Positions 42,480 through 50,523 of a stretch of DNA of 64,000 nt are shown here, in pieces. The stretch lies in assembly GCA_049116335.1 (NCBI GenBank), contig JAGDYZ010000008.1, positions 338,480-402,479 of the forward strand, written 5' to 3'. This DNA is from CANMIH01 sp049116335. Its GTDB lineage: Bacteria; Pseudomonadota; Alphaproteobacteria; Rhodobacterales; Rhodobacteraceae. The notes below the pieces were generated by a model that was not told where the DNA came from, made no database searches, and saw only the letters and a program-made list of their open reading frames with translations. The translations under genes were made by a program, and so were the position numbers. Numbering within the stretch: position 1 is the stretch's first letter; every line of letters begins with the position of its first letter.

Positions 42480-42581
42480 GGGTCTGTCCTGCGGCAGTGG
42501 TGCGTTTGAAGACAGTTTAGATTGTAAATTGCGCCAATAAAGCCGATCTTTCGCAAGACTTCATGCAGAAAGTGCAACACT

Positions 42582-43478
42582 ATGCGTCGTAACATCCCCC
42601 CCCTCTCGGCGCTTTTGTGTTTCGAGGCCGCTGCGCGCACCCAGAATTTTGCGCAGGCCGCGCAGCAGTTGAACATGTCTGCAAGCGCGCTCAGCCGTCA
42701 AATTCAATCGCTTGAGGCGCAGCTTGAACAGGCGCTGTTTGTTCGGGTGAAACAACGGGTTCACCTGACGGGCGCAGGGCAGATGTTGCTGAGTGAATTG
42801 TCGCCGCAACTTGAGGCCATGGAAGCGACGTTTTATCGCCTGAAAGCCCGCGACAACCCCGATGGCGCGCTGAACATTGGCACCTATCCGACACTGGGCA
42901 GCCGTTGGCTCATGCCGCGTCTGGCGGATCTGTCACGCAGCCAGCCACGCCTGACCGTGAACACCATCACCTACCTCGACAATGATCAGGTCGACCCGAG
43001 CCTTGTCGATCTGGCGATTGTACAGGGGGATCCACCGTTTGCTGGATATCGCGCGGATCTCATGATGCGGGAAACTCTGATTGCCGTGGCCGCGCCAACG
43101 TTGATCACCGCGCCTGTCTCCGCACAGGACCTACTCGAATTCCCAGCGCTTCAGCACCGCACACGCCCGCTAAGTTGGCCGATCTGGTTTGATGATCTTC
43201 GGGAACCCCTGCCCCATCGCCCAACCGGTCCTTTGTTTTCACAGTTTGAAATGCTGATTGAAGCCGCGCGCTATGGGGCCGGAGTTGCCATTCTTCCCGC
43301 GCTTTTGGTTGAGCGTGAATTGTCCGAAGGACAATTGGGGCTGGCGCACCCTCATCACTGCACACCGTCCAGTGCCTATTACCTGCTGACACCGCAGGCC
43401 AAAGTTGGCACCAGTCGCATAGAAAAAGCCCGCCGCTGGCTTTTGGCGCAGGGCGGGCTTGATCAAGATTTAGACTAG
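42582..43478 (+). CDS. LysR family transcriptional regulator
   Basis: A 298-residue regulator with an N-terminal winged helix (about 5-64: LSALLCFEAAARTQNFAQAAQQLNMS... ALSRQIQ) and a C-terminal periplasmic-binding-like effector domain (about 92-290). It is of the GcvA-like subgroup by its NIGTYPTLGSRWLMPRL segment. It is divergent from the hydroxylase-aldolase operon, with a 102-bp control region, so it most likely controls it. The inducer is not known. It ends 1 bp before the convergent alcohol dehydrogenase stop. Confidence 0.9.
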   Translation: MRRNIPPLSALLCFEAAARTQNFAQAAQQLNMSASALSRQIQSLEAQLEQALFVRVKQRVHLTGAGQMLLSELSPQLEAMEATFYRLKARDNPDGALNIGTYPTLGSRWLMPRLADLSRSQPRLTVNTITYLDNDQVDPSLVDLAIVQGDPPFAGYRADLMMRETLIAVAAPTLITAPVSAQDLLEFPALQHRTRPLSWPIWFDDLREPLPHRPTGPLFSQFEMLIEAARYGAGVAILPALLVERELSEGQLGLAHPHHCTPSSAYYLLTPQAKVGTSRIEKARRWLLAQGGLDQDLD

Positions 43479-43479
43479 A

Positions 43480-44628
43480 TCAGACGCAAACGCGGTCGAT
43501 CAGGGCCCGGGTGTAGGATTCGGTCATCTCGATCGGATTACCACCACAGCTCGGGTCTTTCAGCGCACCTTTCAGGATCGCCTCTTTGTCTGGATCGGTC
43601 ACACCCATCGCCGACAGGCTTGCCGGAATGCCTAGCGCCGCATTCAATTCGCCGACAAAGGCATAGAACCCGTCGTAGCCACCCTCGATGCCGAGATAGT
43701 TCGCGGCCAGTGCCAGTCGGTCTTCGATCGCCTCGCGGTTTGCCTCAAGCACAGCCTGCATCACCACCGCGTTGGTCGTACCATGGTGTGTGTGATAGAT
43801 CGCGCCAATCGGATGGCTGAGCGAGTGAATGGCGCCGAGCCCTTTCTGGAAGGCCGTTGCCCCCATCATCGCCGCCGACATCATATGCGCGCGCGCTTCG
43901 ATGTCGTCCGGGGTGTTATAGGCGCGCGGCAGGTTTTCTTTCACCAGACGCAGACCTTCAAGCGCGATGCCCTGGCTCATCGGGTGATAATGCGGGCTGC
44001 AGAAGGCTTCGAGACAATGCGCAAAAGCATCCATGCCGGTGCCTGCGGTGATGTGCTTGGGCATCCCAACAGTCAGCTCAGGATCACAGATCACCACGCT
44101 TGGCAGCACCTTCGGGTGGAAAATGATCTTCTTTTCCTGCGTTTCCGAGTTGGTCAGCACGCTCGCGCGGCCCACTTCCGAGCCGGTGCCGGCGGTGGTT
44201 GGCACGCAGATATTGGGGACGATCGCATCGGCGTCCGCACGAGTCCACCAATCACCAATATCTTCGAAATCCCAAACCGGGCGGGTCTGACCAGCCATAA
44301 AGGCCACCATCTTACCCAGATCAAGACCAGAGCCACCGCCAAAGGCGATCACACCGTCATGATCCCCCGCTTTGAAGGCGGCAACACCGGCGTTGAGGTT
44401 GGCTTCGTTTGGATTGGGATCGACATCGGCAAAAAGCGCACGGCCCAGCCCTGCGGCCTCAAGCACGTCCAGCGTGTTCTGGGTGATTTCCATGTTGGCC
44501 AGACCTTTATCGGTCACCAACAATGGTCGTTTGATCCCCGCCTGAGCGCAGGCCTCGGGCAGTTCTTTGATGCGGCCTGCGCCGAATTTGATTGCGGTCG
44601 GATACGACCAGTTTGCGGTAAGGGTCAT
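43480..44628 (-). CDS. Iron-containing alcohol dehydrogenase
   Basis: A 382-residue group III alcohol dehydrogenase. The NAD-binding motif GGGSGLDLGK is near residue 97. The metal-binding positions lie in GMDAFAHCLEAFCSPHYHP and HSLSHPIGAIYHTHHG. It probably oxidises an alcohol to an aldehyde, for which the neighbouring aldehyde dehydrogenase is the next enzyme. It follows that gene at an 81-bp gap that holds a GC-rich hairpin. The alcohol may be a gamma-glutamylated amino alcohol (see findings). The ATG follows TACAGGAGGTTGTACC. Confidence 0.92.
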   Translation of the reverse strand: MTLTANWSYPTAIKFGAGRIKELPEACAQAGIKRPLLVTDKGLANMEITQNTLDVLEAAGLGRALFADVDPNPNEANLNAGVAAFKAGDHDGVIAFGGGSGLDLGKMVAFMAGQTRPVWDFEDIGDWWTRADADAIVPNICVPTTAGTGSEVGRASVLTNSETQEKKIIFHPKVLPSVVICDPELTVGMPKHITAGTGMDAFAHCLEAFCSPHYHPMSQGIALEGLRLVKENLPRAYNTPDDIEARAHMMSAAMMGATAFQKGLGAIHSLSHPIGAIYHTHHGTTNAVVMQAVLEANREAIEDRLALAANYLGIEGGYDGFYAFVGELNAALGIPASLSAMGVTDPDKEAILKGALKDPSCGGNPIEMTESYTRALIDRVCV

Positions 44629-44658
44629 GGTACAACCTCCTGTGTGTGAGCGGCGGAA

Positions 44659-44675
44659 CGGGGGCGCTGCCCCCG
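44659..44675. repeat. REP-like GC hairpin between aldehyde and alcohol dehydrogenase genes
   Basis: CGGGGGC-GCT-GCCCCCG is a perfect stem-loop, followed by GACCCCCGGAGTATTTTTG. This C-rich hairpin plus AGTATTTTT tail is a form I recall as scattered between genes in Roseobacter-group genomes. It could act as a transcript stabiliser or attenuator between the two genes. Confidence 0.6.
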
Positions 44676-44709
44676 GACCCCCGGAGTATTTTTGAAAAGA
44701 AGAAGCGGT

Positions 44710-46092
44710 TTAGCCTGCGGTCTTCTTCAGATGGTACGATTTGGGGCGGGTCAGATTGTGGAACCCGATCTCGGAGAGACCACCCCCGCGCCCGGTGTTT
44801 TTGCATCCGGTCCAGCACAGGCCCGGATCAAGATAATCGGCGCGGTTCATAAAGACGGTGCCAGTTTCGATTTGATCGCCAACAGAGGCAGCCCGGTCGA
44901 GGTCTTTGGTCCAGATCGACGCAGTCAGGCCAAATTCACTGTCATTCATCAGCGCGATAGCCTCGGCGTCCGAAGACACTTTCATGATGCCAACAACCGG
45001 GCCAAAGCTTTCGTCGCGCATCACACGCATGTCATGGGTGACATTGGTGAGGATCTGCGGTGTGAGGTAAGCTCCACCATCATCTGCAGCCATAGTGTCA
45101 ATATGGGCCACGGCACCGGCGGCCACCGCCTCGGAAATCTGCGCCCGCACCTCTTCGGCAAACCGCACATTGGCCATCGGGCCAATGGTGGTCGCAGGCT
45201 CCATTGGATTGCCAAGGGTGTAGCCTTTTACAATCTCAACCGCTTTGGCGACAAAATCATCGTAGAGGCTTTCGTGGACATAGATCCGCTCGATGCCACA
45301 GCAGCACTGGCCGGAGTTAAACATGGCGCCGTCGATCAGCGTATCGACCGCCGCATCCAGATCGGCATCTTCCATCACATAGCCGGGATCTTTACCGCCA
45401 AGCTCGGTACCGACGCCAGTGAAGGTGCCCGCTGCGGCGCGCTCCATAGCCTGACCGCCGCCGACCGAGCCGGTGAAGTTCACAAAGTCAAAGGCATTGC
45501 CTGCGATCAGCGCGTTGGTGACATCATGGCTCAGGAAAACGTTCTGGAACACATCTTCGGGCACACCTGCGGCGTGAAACGCCTGTGCCATACGCTCGCC
45601 CACCAGAAGGGTCTGGGTCGCGTGTTTCAACACAACGGTGTTGCCGGCAATCAGCGCAGGTGCCACGGTGTTGATCGCGGTCATATAGGGATAGTTCCAG
45701 GGGGCGACAACAAACACCACGCCGTGGGGAATACGTTTGATGTAGCGCTTAAAGCTTGCGTCATCGCCCACCTGGATATCGGCCAACGCATTGGCCGCAA
45801 TCGATGCCATGTGGCTGGCGCGCTCGTTAAAGCCGCCAAATTCACCACCATAGCGCACCGGGCGGCCCATCATATGGGCCAGCTCCGGCACAATCTCATC
45901 ATTCATCTCGCCCACAGCGGCGACACCGGCCATGACCAGGTCAACGCGCTCTTGCAGTGGACGCGCAGCCCAGGCCGCCTGAGCGGCTTTTGCGCGTCCA
46001 GCGGCGTCATATGCGGCATCTAGTGACAGAACCGCCCGTTCGGCAAAGACCGAACCATCAATCGGCGAGATGCATTTCAGCGTCTGGCTCAT
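44710..46092 (-). CDS. Aldehyde dehydrogenase family protein
   Basis: A 460-residue NAD(P)-dependent aldehyde dehydrogenase. The general base Glu is in TELGGKDPGYV (about 240), and the catalytic Cys is in NSGQCCCGIERI, an unusual run of three Cys (about 273-275). The NAD-binding segment VAPWNYPYMTAIN is near residue 142. The ATG at 46092 has an excellent ribosome binding site (AAAGGAGG); the longer frame is a shadow. It lies between a glutamine synthetase-like gene and an alcohol dehydrogenase gene on the same strand. Confidence 0.93.
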   Translation of the reverse strand: MSQTLKCISPIDGSVFAERAVLSLDAAYDAAGRAKAAQAAWAARPLQERVDLVMAGVAAVGEMNDEIVPELAHMMGRPVRYGGEFGGFNERASHMASIAANALADIQVGDDASFKRYIKRIPHGVVFVVAPWNYPYMTAINTVAPALIAGNTVVLKHATQTLLVGERMAQAFHAAGVPEDVFQNVFLSHDVTNALIAGNAFDFVNFTGSVGGGQAMERAAAGTFTGVGTELGGKDPGYVMEDADLDAAVDTLIDGAMFNSGQCCCGIERIYVHESLYDDFVAKAVEIVKGYTLGNPMEPATTIGPMANVRFAEEVRAQISEAVAAGAVAHIDTMAADDGGAYLTPQILTNVTHDMRVMRDESFGPVVGIMKVSSDAEAIALMNDSEFGLTASIWTKDLDRAASVGDQIETGTVFMNRADYLDPGLCWTGCKNTGRGGGLSEIGFHNLTRPKSYHLKKTAG

Positions 46093-46160
46093 GCCAAACC
46101 TCCTTTGTTGAAAACGGCCCCTAAAGTGTCTTCGGGCCAAAAAACGTCTCCGGACAACCG

Positions 46161-46195
46161 CGACCCAATGGGTCGCAGAGGGGGCACGCCCCCTC
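46161..46195. repeat. Two adjacent GC hairpins between the GS-like and aldehyde dehydrogenase genes
   Basis: CGACCC-AAT-GGGTCG (46161-46175) and GAGGGGGC-AC-GCCCCCTC (46178-46195) are two perfect stem-loops, 15-50 bases past the stop of the glutamine synthetase-like gene. They are C-rich like the hairpins at 44.66 and 47.59 kb and may act as a terminator or attenuator. Confidence 0.6.
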
Positions 46196-46209
46196 CCCGG
46201 TGTGTCAGA

Positions 46210-47571
46210 TCACGCGCGTTCTAACCCGCGTGCGATTTCGTAATCGGTCACAACCCGATCGAACTCTTCAATTTCCCATTCAGCCGCGCGGGCATAGTGG
46301 TCAATGACATCTTCGCCCATCGCCTCACGCAGCATGGCCGAGGTGTTCAGCGTTTCGCGCGCATCCCGCAGGGTGCGTGGGATATGTTGCTTGTCGTCGT
46401 CCGAATAGGCATCCCCGGCAAAGGCCTCGCCCAGGCTCAGGCCTTCTTCGATCCCTTTCAGGCCCGCCGCCAGCATGGCCGCCTGTGCCAGATAGGGGTT
46501 CATGTCCGCACCCGGAATACGGCATTCGACACGCACTGCTTTGGTGCCGTCGCCACACAGACGGAAGGCCGCCGTGCGGTTATCCACCGACCAGACCACC
46601 TGCGTTGGGGCAAAGCTGCCTTTGGCAAAACGTTTGTAGCTGTTGATATAAGGCGCCATAAAATAGGTGTAGTCGCTGGCGTATTTGATCAGTCCGGCCA
46701 TGTACTGATCCATCAGTTCGGATTTTGCCAGTGGCCGCTCGGGATCAAAAAACGCGTTGCCGCCGTCTTTCCAGAGCGATTGGTGCACATGGCTGGCGCT
46801 CCCCACACGGTCTTTGCTCCACTTCGGCAGGAAGCTGGCGGCATGGCCGTGGATATGAGCGATTTCCTTCACACCATGTTTGGCCAAGGTATGGTGGTCG
46901 GCGGTGTCGAGCGCCTCGGCATATTTGACGTTCAGCTCTTCCTGACCGGCCTCGGCCTCACCTTTGCTGCCCTCAATCGGGATGCCCATTTTGCGCAGGT
47001 GATTGCGGATCGGGCGCATCACATGTTCTTCTTTGGTGGTCTGGAAGATGTTGTAATCTTCATTGTAGTTCGAGATCGGCTCAAGCTTGAACCCGTTCTT
47101 AGCAATCTCGTCATGGGTGCCATTGAACAGGAAAAACTCCAGCTCGGTGGCCATGATTGGCGTTAGCCCCATCTCAGTGGCACGCGCAATCTGTTTCTTC
47201 AGCATCTGGCGCGGCGCGTGGGGTACGGGCTCATGGGTGTGATGATCGAGAATATCACACAACACCATGGCCGTGCCTTCAAGCCATGGCACCGGACGGA
47301 TTGTGGTCAAATCCGGTTTCATGACGTAGTCGCCATAACCGCTTTCCCAGCTGGTCGAGGCAAACCCTTCGGGTGTCGACATCACCAGATCGGTGGCCAG
47401 CAAATAGTTGCAGCAATGGGTTTCGCCCTCTGCCATCTCAAGGAAAGCTTCTGCGTGGAACCGCTTGCCCATCAAGCGGCCCTGCATGTCCACCAGACAG
47501 ACCAGAACCGTATCGATGTCACCCTCGGTCACCTGACCGCGCAACTGTTCCAGAGCCATGTGTTCGCTCAT
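46210..47571 (-). CDS. Glutamine synthetase family protein (probable gamma-glutamyl-amine ligase)
   Basis: A 453-residue ATP-dependent ligase of the glutamine synthetase fold. The beta-grasp domain (about 18-105) is followed by the catalytic domain with ATELEFFLF, GEAEAGQEELNV, HIHGHAASFLPKW, and SAS(H)VHQSLW for metal binding, then RTAAFRLCGDG. The Tyr adenylylation site of GlnA is not seen, and the length is that of PuuA/GlnA4-like ligases. It may join glutamate to an amine rather than to ammonia. It is followed by aldehyde and alcohol dehydrogenase genes, which suggests an amino alcohol substrate. Confidence 0.85.
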   Translation of the reverse strand: MSEHMALEQLRGQVTEGDIDTVLVCLVDMQGRLMGKRFHAEAFLEMAEGETHCCNYLLATDLVMSTPEGFASTSWESGYGDYVMKPDLTTIRPVPWLEGTAMVLCDILDHHTHEPVPHAPRQMLKKQIARATEMGLTPIMATELEFFLFNGTHDEIAKNGFKLEPISNYNEDYNIFQTTKEEHVMRPIRNHLRKMGIPIEGSKGEAEAGQEELNVKYAEALDTADHHTLAKHGVKEIAHIHGHAASFLPKWSKDRVGSASHVHQSLWKDGGNAFFDPERPLAKSELMDQYMAGLIKYASDYTYFMAPYINSYKRFAKGSFAPTQVVWSVDNRTAAFRLCGDGTKAVRVECRIPGADMNPYLAQAAMLAAGLKGIEEGLSLGEAFAGDAYSDDDKQHIPRTLRDARETLNTSAMLREAMGEDVIDHYARAAEWEIEEFDRVVTDYEIARGLERA

Positions 47572-47593
47572 GTGCTTTCCCTTTCCTCCGGCC

Positions 47594-47608
47594 GGGGGGC
47601 TATCCCCC
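47594..47608. repeat. GC hairpin between Na/Pi cotransporter and GS-like genes
   Basis: GGGGGGCTATCCCCC (five-base G/C stem) followed by GACCCCTACG lies between the two genes. It resembles the other C-rich intergenic hairpins of this segment and may be a REP-type element. Confidence 0.5.
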
Positions 47609-47621
47609 GACCCCTACGCCG

Positions 47622-49310
47622 TCATGTCGGATCGGCGTCTTCGGTTTCCATTTCAACAACCAGACGTGTTTCCAAAATCTGGCCACTTTTATACAAGCGC
47701 GGATAGGCAACCGCTGAGACATGCCCATGCAGGTCGCGCAATGCACGCAGTGTTTCGAGATGCAGGTCAGAGCTTTGAAAGCTCTCACTGGTGCCTTTTT
47801 CCAACCGGCGCAGGTGCGCCTTACGGCTGGCGCGCTCCATGCGTTTGACTTCAGCTTTTTCAAGCACCAGGCGGCGCGCGCATTCCAGATCATCCACCAA
47901 CAGAACATGCCGGGCGAGCGCAAAGCTCTTGAGGATTTCCCCATGCAGGTCCGCCAGCTCGTTCCAGCCAGTGGTTGAGAACTGTGCCCGTTCGCTGTGT
48001 TTGCGTTGAATGATCCGTGTCAAGCGTTGCGAAACGATGTCACCGGCGGCTTCCAGACGGATGGCATATTCCACCAAGCCACGCGCGGCCTTGGTTTCGT
48101 CTTTGCTCATCTTCTTGTGCGGCATTCGGGCGACAAACTTGCGGATCTCGTCCAGCTGATCGTTGACCAGATCGTCCTGCTGCCAGAGCGCGGCAATCGC
48201 ATCCGCATCATCTTGCTCATAGAGATCCAGAACCGGGCGGAACATCCGTTCGATCTGGGTCACCATCTGCAACAACTCCTGACGCACCGACGACATCGCG
48301 ACGGCTGCCTGCGCGTCGTCGACATCCACAAGCGGGCTCAAGGGGCGTCTGAATTGTTCAAGCGGATCAGTTTCTTCTGCCTTCTGCGGCATAAACAGCG
48401 CCAGTGGGCGTTCAAGCGTGCTGGCAAACCCGATGAACAGCACGGCCACAAGCGCGTTAAAACCAATATGCGCCAAAACCAACGATTGACCGGGGCCTGC
48501 AATCATCAGCGACGCGGCCATACCAGAAAGATTTAGGGCTAGTAGAAGAACAAAGGCGGCGGACCCACGGACCATGGCATTGGCCACAGGTATCCGACGC
48601 GGGCCAACAGAAAGATCACGTGTGAGCCAGATCGGGATCAAGGCGCTGCCAAGGTTCGCTCCTAGCACCAGCGACAGACCGGCCTCAAAGGGCAAGGCGC
48701 CAACTTGAACCAAAGTCACACACATCAGAATGGCTGCGACCGAGGAATGCATGACAAAAGCCAGTGCCGCTCCGACGATAAAGGCGGTCAAATAGTCATT
48801 TGCCAGATACCCCGCGACGGCAGGCAGAAAGGCGCTGTTGCGAATGGGATCAACTGCATCCCGCAGGAATTGAAGTGAAATAAGAATAAAGGCCACACCG
48901 AGAAGGATGCGCCCAATCAGCCGCACATTTGAGCGATCTGCCTTGAGATACATCCAGCCACCGGCGGCCAGAAGCACAGGCTGTAGCCAGCTGAGATCAA
49001 CAGAGAGGATCTGGATCACCAGCGCGCTGCCAAGGTCCGCACCCAGCACACCCGCCAAGGCAATGCCAAAGGGCACCATGCCCGCAGCGGCAAATCCTGT
49101 CAGCAGCAAAGCCACGGCCGCCGAGCTTTGGATAATTACCGCAAGGCCAAGCCCCGCGCCACCGGCCAGAACCGGGTTATTGTGACCTACCAATACCTTC
49201 TGAAACAAAGATCCAAAGCGTCGCTCGATCCCGGTGCGCACCAAACGCACCGCGAACAGCAACAACATGGTTGCCGCAAAGATTTGCAACAGGAAGCCTG
49301 CAATCGCCAT
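47622..49310 (-). CDS. Na/Pi cotransporter family protein
   Basis: A 562-residue inner-membrane phosphate transporter of the PNaS type. The two inverted QSS repeats are visible (IIQSSAAVALLLTGF near 60 and VMHSSVAAILMCV near 185), within about nine membrane segments up to residue 300. A cytoplasmic PhoU-like helical tail (about 330-540) follows. It probably couples Na+ and phosphate movement; the direction is not settled for the family. It ends 50 bp before the glutamine synthetase-like gene on the same strand, with a hairpin between. Confidence 0.92.
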   Translation of the reverse strand: MAIAGFLLQIFAATMLLLFAVRLVRTGIERRFGSLFQKVLVGHNNPVLAGGAGLGLAVIIQSSAAVALLLTGFAAAGMVPFGIALAGVLGADLGSALVIQILSVDLSWLQPVLLAAGGWMYLKADRSNVRLIGRILLGVAFILISLQFLRDAVDPIRNSAFLPAVAGYLANDYLTAFIVGAALAFVMHSSVAAILMCVTLVQVGALPFEAGLSLVLGANLGSALIPIWLTRDLSVGPRRIPVANAMVRGSAAFVLLLALNLSGMAASLMIAGPGQSLVLAHIGFNALVAVLFIGFASTLERPLALFMPQKAEETDPLEQFRRPLSPLVDVDDAQAAVAMSSVRQELLQMVTQIERMFRPVLDLYEQDDADAIAALWQQDDLVNDQLDEIRKFVARMPHKKMSKDETKAARGLVEYAIRLEAAGDIVSQRLTRIIQRKHSERAQFSTTGWNELADLHGEILKSFALARHVLLVDDLECARRLVLEKAEVKRMERASRKAHLRRLEKGTSESFQSSDLHLETLRALRDLHGHVSAVAYPRLYKSGQILETRLVVEMETEDADPT

Positions 49311-49407
49311 TATACTGCCCTTTCATCGTCGGATGACGGGCATGTATATACAATGTCCAGCGATATGATAGCGCAAAACGTCACGTTTGGATCAACCTTT
49401 CGGGAAA

Positions 49408-49430
49408 GGTGGCGCCACGGGGGCGCCACC
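49408..49430 (-). terminator. Hairpin downstream of the TRAP substrate-binding gene
   Basis: On the minus strand GGTGGCGCC-CCCGT-GGCGCCACC forms a 9-bp stem, followed by TTTCCCG, 8 bases past the dctP stop. The T-run is short, so it is a probable rather than certain terminator. Confidence 0.6.
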
Positions 49431-49437
49431 AGATGTT

Positions 49438-50475
49438 TTAGCCGTAGCGGTAAGGACGGCCTGCTTTTTGCATGTCCGCGTTGTACTTCTTGATGATTTC
49501 AACAACTTTGGCCTTGGTTGGGCTTTCCGCTGCGATCTCATCCCAGAACTTGTACGCCGCGTCTTCCACGGTTGCCCATTCCTCATCGGGGATCGAGGTG
49601 AGCTCCATTTTCGGGCCATTGACGCGCAGGTCGGCTTCACCACCCCAGTACCACCACTGGCGATAGTAGTGCGACTGGTCACAGCAGACACGGAACAGGG
49701 TCTGCAGATCCGCAGGCAGCTCTTCCCAACGGCCCATGTTGGCAAAGAACGATCCCGCCCATGCGCCCGAAATGTTGTTGGTCAGGAAGTAGTTGGTCAC
49801 ATCGGCCCAACCCACGGTGTAGTCTTCGGTGATGCCCGACCATGCGATGCCGTCAAGCTCGCCTGTCTGCATGGCAACTTCGATGTCTTCCCACGGCAGG
49901 GTCACAGGAACCACACCGAACTGCGACAGGAAACGACCCGCTGTTGGGAAGGTGAAGACGCGCTTGCCCTTCAGATCAGCAAGGCTACGGATCGGGTCTT
50001 TGGTGGCAAAGTGGCACGGATCCCAGGCACCGGCGCTGATGTGTTTCACACCTACGGCCGAGTATTCTTTGTCCCAGATCTCATTCAGGCCGTACTGGTT
50101 GAACAGCACAGGCACGTCGAGCGAGTAACGCGAGGCAAAGGGGAAATAGCCGCCAAACACAGTGACATCGGTGGGCGACGCCATGCTGTCATCATCCGAC
50201 TGAACCGCGTCAATGGTGCCGCGCTGCATGGCCTGGAACAGTTCACCAGTTGGGACAAGCTGGTCAGCATAGAACAGCTCGATCTGCATGCGGTCGCCTG
50301 CGATCTGGTTGAACTTGTCAATCGCGGGTTTCACCACATGCTCGGCCAGCGCCGAACCAGCATAGGTCTGCATGCGCCATTTGATCTGGCTCTGGGCGAT
50401 GGCTGGGGTGGCCAAAGGCGCCGCCGCAGCACCCACCGCTGCGGTGGTCAGAAACTTACGTCTCGTTGTCGTCAT
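49438..50475 (-). CDS. dctP: TRAP transporter substrate-binding protein, DctP family
   Basis: A 345-residue periplasmic solute receptor. The N-terminus is a Tat signal (TTTRRKFLTTAAVG, cleaved after AIA near residue 27), so it folds before export. The mature protein begins QIKWRMQTYAG and ends in an Asp/Lys-rich tail, and is of the mannitol/chloroaromatic or keto acid (TakP-like) branch of the DctP family. The ligand is not known. It is the 3' gene of this TRAP operon, 48 bp after dctM. Confidence 0.92.
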   Translation of the reverse strand: MTTTRRKFLTTAAVGAAAAPLATPAIAQSQIKWRMQTYAGSALAEHVVKPAIDKFNQIAGDRMQIELFYADQLVPTGELFQAMQRGTIDAVQSDDDSMASPTDVTVFGGYFPFASRYSLDVPVLFNQYGLNEIWDKEYSAVGVKHISAGAWDPCHFATKDPIRSLADLKGKRVFTFPTAGRFLSQFGVVPVTLPWEDIEVAMQTGELDGIAWSGITEDYTVGWADVTNYFLTNNISGAWAGSFFANMGRWEELPADLQTLFRVCCDQSHYYRQWWYWGGEADLRVNGPKMELTSIPDEEWATVEDAAYKFWDEIAAESPTKAKVVEIIKKYNADMQKAGRPYRYG

Positions 50476-50523
50476 GGTTTAACTCCTAGTTGGTTGAAAT
50501 CTGGCCCCTTGCCGGAGCTCTGG

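Noticed and set aside
44692..46023. Plus-strand open frame of 443 codons
   Set aside because: Antisense shadow of the aldehyde dehydrogenase gene, which has intact catalytic motifs and a strong ribosome binding site.
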